Assembly (NCBI GenBank): GCA_016213125.1
Contig: JACRBR010000049.1
Span: forward strand, 1-11,569
Length of the DNA stretch: 11,569 nucleotides
Direction of reading: 5' to 3'
DNA from: Chloroflexota bacterium
GTDB lineage: Bacteria > Chloroflexota > Dehalococcoidia > DSTF01 > JACRBR01
Part shown: positions 1 to 5,634 of the stretch, one piece after another
Numbering within the stretch: the stretch's first letter is position 1
Layout of the letters: each line of letters opens with the position of its first letter
Program-made: the position numbers and the translations under genes
Notes under the pieces: model-generated
The model's input: only the letters and a program-made list of their open reading frames with translations
What the model was told of the DNA's origin: nothing
Database searches by the model: none

Positions 1-430
1 ACGTGATCGCGTGGTCGCCGCCGACGAACACCGGCACGCGGCAGTTGCGCCGGGCGAGGCGCGCCGCCTCGGTGATGATGTCGAAGTTCTCCATGAGGTC
101 GACGGTGCGCACGTCGACGTCGCCGACGTCGGCCATCGACACGCCGGCGAGGATGCGCGCGCCGCTCTCGGCGTCGATCCACCCGTTCCATTCGGCGTCG
201 GGCTCGTAGCGCGTCGACGCGTCGCGGATGGCAGCCGGGCCGAAGCGCGCGCCCGGCCGGTCGTTCGTGCCCGCGTCGAACGGCACGCCCACGAACCCCA
301 CATCGGCCCGCCACGTCTCCATGTCCTCGACGACGGGCGCCCGGAAGAACGACGCGAACCCGTGCCGGACCACGCCCTCGCTGTGCGTGGGACTGGCGGC
401 GGTGCTGGGACGGCGGAAGATGGTGGTCAT
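1..430 (-). CDS. speB: Agmatinase-like ureohydrolase (arginase family), N-terminal part, cut by window edge
   Basis: About 143 residues are visible, reading from an ATG at 430 off the left edge. Arginase-family landmarks are clear: GVPFDAGTNDRPGARFGP (around residue 48), the ADVGDVDV block, and VFVGGDHAIT near the break. The His of GGDH is a ligand of the binuclear manganese centre in this family. Such enzymes hydrolyse a guanidino group to release urea; agmatine to putrescine is the commonest assignment for sequences of this type. The remaining metal-binding motifs would lie outside the window, so substrate cannot be settled: guanidinobutyrase or another ureohydrolase remains possible. The residues before the first core strand (about 40) look like the usual N-terminal extension. 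No good Shine-Dalgarno precedes the ATG, but an in-frame alternative upstream is not evident. The aldehyde dehydrogenase gene lies 122 bp upstream on the same strand. Confidence 0.85.
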   Translation of the reverse strand, partial: MTTIFRRPSTAASPTHSEGVVRHGFASFFRAPVVEDMETWRADVGFVGVPFDAGTNDRPGARFGPAAIRDASTRYEPDAEWNGWIDAESGARILAGVSMADVGDVDVRTVDLMENFDIITEAARLARRNCRVPVFVGGDHAIT

Positions 431-458
431 GTCAGATGTTCGTCCATTTGAAGGCGAC

Positions 459-523
459 GATGGAGGATGAAATATGGATGATGGAGCGCGCGCCTTTCCA
501 TCTTCCATCCTCTATCGTCCATC
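459..523. repeat. Large imperfect inverted repeat built from ATGGA/TCCAT units
   Basis: The two 27-nt arms (459-485 and 497-523) pair at 21 of 27 positions around a 12-nt GC-rich loop. Both arms are made of reiterated GATGGA-like units, and a further TCGTCCAT copy occurs at 440-447, matching 515-522. It sits between the aldehyde dehydrogenase stop and the agmatinase start, both on the minus strand. It could fold in the transcript as a processing or attenuation element, or be one copy of a dispersed intergenic repeat. There is no U-run after it on the minus strand, so it is not a canonical intrinsic terminator. No promoter was recognised in this gap. Confidence 0.6.
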
Positions 524-552
524 TTCGTCTCCAGTTCAGGGATTTCCCTTAG

Positions 553-2031
553 TCAGTCGATCTGCGCTCTCTGCAGCCGCCCTGAGTAGTCCACGTACAC
601 CGACTTCCACTCCGAGAACGTTTCCAGCGCCGCCGTGCCCGCCTCCCGGTGCCCGTTCCCGGTGCCGCGGGTGCCGCCGAACGGCAGGTGCACCTCGGCG
701 CCGATCGTCCCCGCGTTCACGTACACGATGCCCGTGTCCAACGACTCGATCGCCCGGAACGCCTGGTTCACGTCGCGCGTGTAGATCGACGACGACAGTC
801 CGTACGGCACGCCGTTGTTCACTTCCACCGCCTCTTCGAGGGAGTCGACTTTGATGAGCGCTGTCACCGGACCGAAGATCTCCTCCTGCGCGATACGCAT
901 CGAGGGCTTCACGTTCGCGAACACCGTTGGCTCGAAGAAGTAGCCGCCGTTGAGGCCGTCGCCCTTCGCCACGTTGCCGCCACACAGCAGCGTCGCGCCC
1001 TCGCCGCGTCCGATCGGGATGTACGACGCCACCTTGTCGAGCTGGTCCTTGTTCACCACCGGCCCCACGTCCGTCGCGTTGTCGAGCCCGTTGCCGAGGC
1101 GCAGCTTCTTCGTCCGCGCGACCAGCTTCTCGGCGAAGGCGTCGTGCACGCCGGACTGCACGATGACGCGGCTGGCGGCGGTGCAGCGCTGTCCCGTCGT
1201 GCCGAACGCGCTCCACACCACGCCGTCGAGAGCGAGGTCGAGGTCGGCGTCGTCGAGGATGGTGATGGCGTTCTTGCCGCCCATCTCCAGCGACACCTGC
1301 TTCCCCAGCTCCGCGCAGCGCACGGCGATCTGCTTCCCGACGGCGTTCGAGCCCGTGAACGAGATCATACGCACGTCCGGGTGCTCGATGAGCGCTGCAC
1401 CCGTCGTCGAGCCACTGCCGTGCACCAGGTTCAGCACGCCCGGCGGCAGCCCCGCCTCCTCCAGCGTCTTCACCAGGTTGTGCGCGCTCTTCGGCGAGAA
1501 CTGCGACGGTTTGAAGACGACGGTGTTACCCAGGATCAGCGCCGGCATGATCTTCCACGACGGGATCGCCATCGGGAAGTTCCACGGCGTGATGAGGCCG
1601 ACGACGCCGACGGGCGCGCGCAGTGACATCGCGAACTTGTCCGGCAGCTCGGCGGGCGTGGTCTGGCCGAACTGCCGCCGGCCCTCGCCCGCCATGTAGT
1701 AGGTCATATCGATCGCTTCCTGCACGTCGCCGCGCGCCTCGGCGATGACCTTGCCCATCTCCTCCGTCAGATCCCGCGCGAACTCCTCCTTGCGCCGCAC
1801 CAGCAGTTCGGCCGCGCGGAACAGGATCTCCGCGCGCTTCGGCGCCGGCGTCCGCCGCCAGCCGCGGGCCGCCTCGCCCGCCGCGCAGACCGCCGCGGCC
1901 ACGTCCTCGGCCGAGGACTGCGGGTACGAGCCGGTGTTCTCGCCGGTCGCGGGGTTCTCGCGAGAGAAGGTGGCGCCGGAACGGGCGGGGACCCACTGTC
2001 CGTTGATGAAGTTGGAGTATTCGAGTGACAT
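553..2031 (-). CDS. NAD(P)-dependent aldehyde dehydrogenase, ALDH superfamily
   Basis: This 492-residue protein has normal ALDH length and every catalytic hallmark: TPWNFP with Asn151 (oxyanion), Lys174 in VVFKPSQ (cofactor binding), SFTGS (about 224-228), the general base Glu249 in LEMGGKN, the nucleophile Cys283 in GQRCTAASR, and EEIFGP around 383-388. It oxidises an aldehyde to a carboxylate with NAD(P)+ in the cytoplasm. The C-terminal VNAGTIGAEVHLPFGGTR block resembles semialdehyde dehydrogenases (ketoglutarate-semialdehyde or aminoadipate-semialdehyde type), but substrate cannot be read from this. The ATG at 2031 is chosen over a GTG at 2055 because AAGGAGGT lies exactly 6 nt upstream of it and inside the longer reading frame. 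The downstream ureohydrolase suggests a guanidine/polyamine-derived aldehyde as one possible substrate; this is inference. Confidence 0.95.
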   Translation of the reverse strand: MSLEYSNFINGQWVPARSGATFSRENPATGENTGSYPQSSAEDVAAAVCAAGEAARGWRRTPAPKRAEILFRAAELLVRRKEEFARDLTEEMGKVIAEARGDVQEAIDMTYYMAGEGRRQFGQTTPAELPDKFAMSLRAPVGVVGLITPWNFPMAIPSWKIMPALILGNTVVFKPSQFSPKSAHNLVKTLEEAGLPPGVLNLVHGSGSTTGAALIEHPDVRMISFTGSNAVGKQIAVRCAELGKQVSLEMGGKNAITILDDADLDLALDGVVWSAFGTTGQRCTAASRVIVQSGVHDAFAEKLVARTKKLRLGNGLDNATDVGPVVNKDQLDKVASYIPIGRGEGATLLCGGNVAKGDGLNGGYFFEPTVFANVKPSMRIAQEEIFGPVTALIKVDSLEEAVEVNNGVPYGLSSSIYTRDVNQAFRAIESLDTGIVYVNAGTIGAEVHLPFGGTRGTGNGHREAGTAALETFSEWKSVYVDYSGRLQRAQID

Positions 2032-2037
2032 AAGCGC

Positions 2038-2045
2038 ACCTCCTT
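2038..2045 (-). promoter_or_regulatory. Strong Shine-Dalgarno that fixes the aldehyde dehydrogenase start
   Basis: On the minus strand this reads AAGGAGGT, a near-perfect anti-16S complement, spaced 6 nt from the ATG at 2031. It would lie within the coding sequence if the GTG at 2055 were used, so the shorter protein is the better call. Confidence 0.85.
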
Positions 2046-2126
2046 CGAGGCTCACCCTTTCACTCTAACTCTCGGTCGTAGCGGGGTAGTTTCTGTATTG
2101 GCAGTGGCGCTGCAATTCGAGGACGG

Positions 2127-2684
2127 TCACCGTTCCTCAAGCTCGTATGGCTCACCGTTAATAAGGAACCGCACCGGCTCCGGTTGCCCGAAGCGGTCAA
2201 CCTTCACCTCGACCGCGATCGTGTGCCCGCTGCCGGACGGCAGGCTCGCGGCCGCGTCATCGGGCACGTACACGTCCTCGATCCCGTACCGCAGCGTGTA
2301 TCGCTCCCGCCCCACGCTGCCTCCGTAGTACGAGTAGTCGCTCTTGATGAGCACCGCATTGTCGTACGATCGATCGCGCCTGTTGTGCAGCGCGAGCGGC
2401 TGCCAGGTGCCGTCGGAGCGCTCGCCCAGCTCGACGTAGACGTAGTGCATGAACTCGTCGTCGCCGGGCAGCGCCGCCACGTCGACGGTCGAGATCTCAT
2501 ACCGCACGGGGCGGCTGTCGCTGCCGGCGATGGTCTGCGGGTCCGTCGTCTGGAGCTTCAGCAGCACGGTGTCGCGGGTCAGCAGCGTGTACTCGCGGAA
2601 CCCCAGCACCGACAGCAGGATCAGCACCTGGAACGCCACGACGGCGATGAGCTTCGGCAGGGGCCGGGAGAAGAGCTCGCTCAT
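2127..2684 (-). CDS. GDYXXLXY-family membrane-anchored protein
   Basis: This 185-residue protein has one N-terminal transmembrane helix (about residues 11-30, LIAVVAFQVLILLSVLGF) followed by a soluble, beta-rich domain ending in PYELEER. The layout and the pairing with a DUF2157 gene match the GDYXXLXY domain family, of unknown function, usually predicted to sit at the cell envelope. The name-giving motif is degenerate: where GDYxxLxY is expected the sequence reads SDSRPVRY within AGSDSRPVRYEIS, keeping only the Asp and final Tyr. The ATG overlaps the stop of the upstream DUF2157 gene in a 4-bp ATGA, so the two are probably translationally coupled and act together. A 95-bp gap, in which I see only a weak imperfect hairpin near 2098-2115, separates it from the aldehyde dehydrogenase start. 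Confidence 0.8.
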   Translation of the reverse strand: MSELFSRPLPKLIAVVAFQVLILLSVLGFREYTLLTRDTVLLKLQTTDPQTIAGSDSRPVRYEISTVDVAALPGDDEFMHYVYVELGERSDGTWQPLALHNRRDRSYDNAVLIKSDYSYYGGSVGRERYTLRYGIEDVYVPDDAAASLPSGSGHTIAVEVKVDRFGQPEPVRFLINGEPYELEER

Positions 2685-3970
2685 GGCGCCCCCGAATGGA
2701 GCGCGGGCGCCCTCGCCCGCGTATCGCCGGTTGAAGCCTCTTCATCCATCCGCGCCACCAGCGTCCTCCGCAGCCGCTCCAACCCGAACGCGACGGCCAG
2801 CAGCAGCACGCCGCCGATGATGAAGAACGCCGAGTTCGTCAGCAATGACCAGAACACGTCGACGTAGCGCGTGAGCACGCCCACCGCCACCAGCAGCAGC
2901 CCGAAGTTCACGTAGCGCTCGTCGCCGCGCAGGTAGCCGCGCGTGACGATGCCCGCCGCCGCTGCGAAGAACACTGCGTTGAATACGACGGCGTACCCCG
3001 TCCACGCCGGCCACGTGGAGACCACCGCCGCCACCGCCAGCAGCGCCGCCAGGATCCCCGTCTCGATATCAGCCTCCAGATCGCGCGCGCGCGTGGCGAA
3101 CTGCGCTGCCACGAGCGCCGCCGCGATCGCGATCGACACGTACACCACCGCCGGCGCTGCGTACGACTCGATACCGTCGTCGATGATCGAGCGCCACGGC
3201 TCGTCGAACGTGAAGACGTATACCAGAGCAAGCGTCACCACCGTCCCTACGAACAGGTACACCTCGCCGAACTTCTCCCACGCCGCTCGCATCGCGTGCA
3301 GGTGGCCGGCGGCGTACAGCGCCACGCCCAGCACGCCGATCACGATAAGCACCGAATCGGCCTTCTCCGTTTCGGCGTATCGAGCGATCAGCCAGAAGAT
3401 TACGGAGATGACGAAGTTGCCGATGCCGAACAGCAGCACGATGCGTGAGCCGAACGCGTACGCCAGCGGCAGCGTGCCGATCGCCGCGAGCAGGAAGTAC
3501 TGCGGCGCCGGCTGCTCGTCGTTAGCCGTCGTGAGCGGCAGGCCATAGATGTCGGCGAAGAGGAACAGTCCCGCTTCGAACAGCAGGACGCCGAGCAGCA
3601 GTAGCGCACCGCCGATGCGGTCCATGCCGTAGCGGTACGTCAGCAGGTAGCCCCCGGCGTAGGCGGCGAACATGCCGGCGAAGACGACGGCCGTGCGGAA
3701 CCAGTCGGGCATCTCGCGCCACTGCGACGCGAACAGCAGCACCACGCCGCCCGCCAGCACCAGCGCGCCGATGAGGGAGACCGCCGTCACCAGCCACCCC
3801 ATCCGCAGCGCGCCCACCAGCCGTGGCTCCCCTGCGCCGATGCGCGAGAGGATCGCCCGCTCCTGCTCGGCGGAGATCAGCCCCTCGTGCTGCCAGACGG
3901 CCACATCGTGGGCCAGCCGCTCGACGTACGTTTCGTCATCCACGGCCACAGTATGCGCGTTCGCGGCCAT
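2681..3970 (-). CDS. DUF2157 polytopic membrane protein
   Basis: This 429-residue protein has a soluble N-terminal segment (about 1-55, including the helical VWQHEGLISAEQERAIL stretch typical of DUF2157). It is followed by roughly eleven to twelve hydrophobic helices between residues 59 and 398, then a basic, probably cytoplasmic tail. DUF2157 proteins are integral membrane proteins of unknown function, commonly encoded next to a GDYXXLXY protein, as here (4-bp overlap with the next gene). The ATG at 3970 is the first in the frame. No convincing Shine-Dalgarno lies at proper spacing, since AGGG abuts the ATG, so the exact start is uncertain by a few codons. A possible promoter lies 40-70 bp upstream, overlapping the end of the DuOB-like gene, so the pair may be transcribed independently of the cassette before it. 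Confidence 0.85.
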   Translation of the reverse strand: MAANAHTVAVDDETYVERLAHDVAVWQHEGLISAEQERAILSRIGAGEPRLVGALRMGWLVTAVSLIGALVLAGGVVLLFASQWREMPDWFRTAVVFAGMFAAYAGGYLLTYRYGMDRIGGALLLLGVLLFEAGLFLFADIYGLPLTTANDEQPAPQYFLLAAIGTLPLAYAFGSRIVLLFGIGNFVISVIFWLIARYAETEKADSVLIVIGVLGVALYAAGHLHAMRAAWEKFGEVYLFVGTVVTLALVYVFTFDEPWRSIIDDGIESYAAPAVVYVSIAIAAALVAAQFATRARDLEADIETGILAALLAVAAVVSTWPAWTGYAVVFNAVFFAAAAGIVTRGYLRGDERYVNFGLLLVAVGVLTRYVDVFWSLLTNSAFFIIGGVLLLAVAFGLERLRRTLVARMDEEASTGDTRARAPALHSGAP

Positions 3971-4011
3971 CCCTAGCAGGCGCGTAGGTACTACTTCCGG
4001 GGTACGTATGG

Positions 4012-4041
4012 ACTATTCCCGCCCGAACCGGCCGCGGTCAA
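4012..4041 (-). promoter_or_regulatory. Possible sigma-70-type promoter for the DUF2157/GDYXXLXY pair
   Basis: On the minus strand TTGACC (4041-4036) and AATAGT (4017-4012) are separated by 18 nt. This would start transcription near 4005 and give a leader of about 35 nt before the ATG at 3970. The -35 overlaps the stop codon of the upstream gene. The -10 matches consensus at only 4 of 6 positions, so this is tentative. Confidence 0.35.
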
Positions 4042-4736
4042 AGGAAGTGCTCGCGCGGCTTGGAGAGCACGTTCGTCACCTGTAGCCAGCACAGCGGCTC
4101 CGAGCCCTCGGGCGCAAATGGGCGGGTGAGGCCGACTCGGATCAGCGCTCGGTTGGCGTCGAACTCCTCTTTAAAGCGCTCGAGGTGGTCGGTCCCGCAT
4201 GACTCGCACTTCGCCTGATGCTGCTTGACACGCAAGTCCTGCAACGGCACGCCGGGCCAGTAGGCCAGTGTGTCGTCTTTGAAAGCGAGGCGAGGCCGGT
4301 TGTTCTTGTCCGCGCACGCTCGTACGTACAACACGGAGACCGTGGCGAGAGAGCGGACGCCGCTCCCCGGCTCCCAGGCGCTGTTGCCGTTTCTTCCCTT
4401 GATGGAAGGCTCGCTGAACGCCTGCTCGACTGACGTGAGGACCGTCGACTGGACTGCCTTCGCAAGGTCGCTCACTGGCGAGATGCCGACGCGCTTCAGA
4501 GAACGGGGATTCCATTCGCAGTCCTCGACGTGCGGTGGGACCGCGTTCCTCATGCGTTTCGCGTCCACCTTCAGGATGTCGCCCGGGGCCAGCCCGCCCA
4601 GGGCGGCAATGAGGCGTTGCGTTGGCTGGGGATTGGCGAGCCGGATCGTCTCGTCCGTCGCGAGATCGAGGCCCGCTACACAGACGGTGTCGGCGGACAT
4701 CGCCGTCACGTCCAGCAGGACGATCGTCCGGCTCAT
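4038..4736 (-). CDS. Dual-OB (DuOB)-like domain protein of a DUF488 cassette
   Basis: This is a 232-residue soluble protein. The N-terminus (MSRTIVLLDV, then VCVAGLDL and a TIRLANP block) and the C-terminal LIRVGLTRPF...CWLQVTNVL segment resemble the two OB-like halves of the dual-OB-containing domain family, as far as I can judge from memory. OB folds usually bind nucleic acids or nucleotides; the function of this family is unknown to me. A small metal-site-like cluster, H173 with C177, C180 and H184 (KCESCGTDH), lies between the halves. It is the last gene of a three-gene minus-strand cassette with two DUF488 genes, 23 bp after the preceding stop. I prefer the ATG at 4736, with AAGAAG 7 nt upstream and the family-like start, over the ATG at 4757, which would leave only a 2-bp gap. 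GC in two sampled lines is about 58-62%, lower than the mfd lines I counted (68-75%). Confidence 0.65.
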   Translation of the reverse strand: MSRTIVLLDVTAMSADTVCVAGLDLATDETIRLANPQPTQRLIAALGGLAPGDILKVDAKRMRNAVPPHVEDCEWNPRSLKRVGISPVSDLAKAVQSTVLTSVEQAFSEPSIKGRNGNSAWEPGSGVRSLATVSVLYVRACADKNNRPRLAFKDDTLAYWPGVPLQDLRVKQHQAKCESCGTDHLERFKEEFDANRALIRVGLTRPFAPEGSEPLCWLQVTNVLSKPREHFL

Positions 4737-4759
4737 AACAGGACTTCTTGGACGCATAC

Positions 4760-5236
4760 CTAGCTCGGAGCGGACTTGTGGATAGAGAGATGTTCGATCT
4801 TGAGCCCGGGGATCACCTCCGTCATGTCGAGCGCAACCGCCTTACGGTGGCACTCGTCCGGATTGGCCTCGCTGCACATGATGCACACTGCGGACTCTCC
4901 ACCGTCAGCGCGCACCAGCCGCGCCAGCTCGTCGAGCCCGTCCGACCATTCGTCGGTCGAACGCAGGTGCGCAACAATGACCGCATCGAGCTTGCCCTGC
5001 TTCCAGCGTTCGGCGATCTCCGGATCGCGCGGCATCCCGCCCAGGCGATCGCCAAGAAACCGGTACCGGAGGCCCGCCTGCTCGACCGCAGCCTGCAGCG
5101 GACCGAAGTCGAAGTGCTGCATGCGGCTCCGAGGCTTGCTACGTACGTCGACAAGCACACAGACGCTGTTATCACGCAGGGCGTCAATGAGCGCGGGCAG
5201 CTCGGCAGTGCTGTGACCGATCGTGAAGAGCTTCAT
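4760..5236 (-). CDS. DUF488 family protein (classical TIGHS type)
   Basis: This 158-residue protein has the three signature blocks of DUF488: FTIGHST at residues 4-10, LVDVRSKPRS at 28-37, and CSEANPDECHR at 121-131, where the Cys, Glu and Cys-His-Arg are the conserved candidate active-site residues. The family is uncharacterised biochemically as far as I know; the conserved Cys/His/Arg set suggests an enzyme. The ATG at 5236 is preferred over one 27 codons upstream because it starts right at the conserved MKLFTIGHS. It also overlaps the stop of the previous gene as ATGA, indicating translational coupling to the other DUF488 gene. The DuOB-like gene follows. Two different DUF488 branches side by side suggest that they form a heteromeric pair or carry out successive steps; this is inference. 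Confidence 0.88.
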   Translation of the reverse strand: MKLFTIGHSTAELPALIDALRDNSVCVLVDVRSKPRSRMQHFDFGPLQAAVEQAGLRYRFLGDRLGGMPRDPEIAERWKQGKLDAVIVAHLRSTDEWSDGLDELARLVRADGGESAVCIMCSEANPDECHRKAVALDMTEVIPGLKIEHLSIHKSAPS

Positions 5237-5598
5237 GCGGTCACACCGGCCATCGCGTCCTCGATCAGCCGTCGGAGCACGCTGCGGTGGCACTCGTCGC
5301 CGTCCTTGCACATGCACATGATGGTCACCGTCTGCGTCCGTGCCGCCTCAGCCAGCGCCGCGATCTCCGCCCGCTGCTCCTCGCCGCGCATCAGCTCCAG
5401 GTATTGCCGCTCGTACTCCGGCCAGCCGATCTCGCCAGCCTTGAACGCGTGCAGGAGCTCCCGTGTCGGCCCCAGGATGCGCTTGTACACGCCGCCGCGC
5501 TCCTTCGAGACGCCGCGGGGCCAGTAGTTCGTCGTGAGCACGCGCAGCCCGTCGTTGGGCTCGGCCGGTTCGTACACACTCTTCGTTCGGACGGGCAT
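5233..5598 (-). CDS. DUF488 family protein, short YeaO-like type
   Basis: This 121-residue protein has YeaO-branch features: RVLTTNYWPRGVSKE (19-33), the GPTRELLHAFKAGEIGWPEY segment (43-62), and the terminal MCMCKDGDECHR (94-105) carrying the conserved Cys and Cys-His-Arg. Function is unknown. It is the first gene of the DUF488-DUF488-DuOB cassette and begins 32 bp after the mfd stop codon. No Shine-Dalgarno sits in front of the ATG. The predicted promoter would start the message at or next to that ATG, so it is probably translated from a leaderless mRNA when expressed from its own promoter. Readthrough from mfd could also express it. The ATG is the only plausible start near the conserved region. 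Confidence 0.88.
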   Translation of the reverse strand: MPVRTKSVYEPAEPNDGLRVLTTNYWPRGVSKERGGVYKRILGPTRELLHAFKAGEIGWPEYERQYLELMRGEEQRAEIAALAEAARTQTVTIMCMCKDGDECHRSVLRRLIEDAMAGVTA

Positions 5599-5602
5599 AT
5601 CG

Positions 5603-5626
5603 CGATTAGAACATACCTTCTAATCG
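5603..5626. promoter_or_regulatory. Perfect 9-bp inverted repeat overlapping the cassette promoter (putative operator)
   Basis: CGATTAGAA (5603-5611) and TTCTAATCG (5618-5626) are exact reverse complements separated by 6 bp. The dyad covers the -10 box and most of the promoter spacer, the classical position for a dimeric repressor to block RNA polymerase. No regulator gene of an obvious type is encoded in the window, so the binding protein is unknown. If the message starts at 5598 the dyad is not transcribed from this promoter, which favours a DNA-level operator over an RNA hairpin. Confidence 0.6.
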
Positions 5627-5634
5627 AGCGTCAA
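5605..5634 (-). promoter_or_regulatory. Strong extended -10 promoter of the DUF488/DuOB cassette
   Basis: On the minus strand TTGACG (5634-5629) and TCTAAT (5610-5605) are separated by 18 nt, with a TGT extended -10 immediately before TCTAAT. The -10 matches consensus at 5 of 6 positions, as does the -35. The -35 box covers the mfd stop codon (5633-5631). Counting seven bases past the -10 lands on 5598, the A of the first ATG, so the mRNA is predicted to be leaderless. Confidence 0.65.

Noticed and set aside
427..447. Six-codon minus-strand ORF (ATG at 447) whose TGA overlaps the agmatinase ATG
   Set aside because: Possible coupling leader peptide, but it has no ribosome-binding site and is too short to support without comparison.
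649..1626. 325-codon plus-strand open frame opposite the aldehyde dehydrogenase gene
   Set aside because: Same GC-driven antisense effect; Arg/Val/His-rich with no domain, and the opposite strand carries all ALDH catalytic residues.
2032..2055. GTG start at 2055 extending the aldehyde dehydrogenase by 8 residues
   Set aside because: The extension encodes the Shine-Dalgarno AAGGAGGT itself; the ATG at 2031 sits at ideal 6-nt spacing.
2098..2115. Weak hairpin TTGGCAG...CTGCAA between the GDYXXLXY gene and the aldehyde dehydrogenase
   Set aside because: Short, bulged stem without a T-run; cannot be called a terminator.
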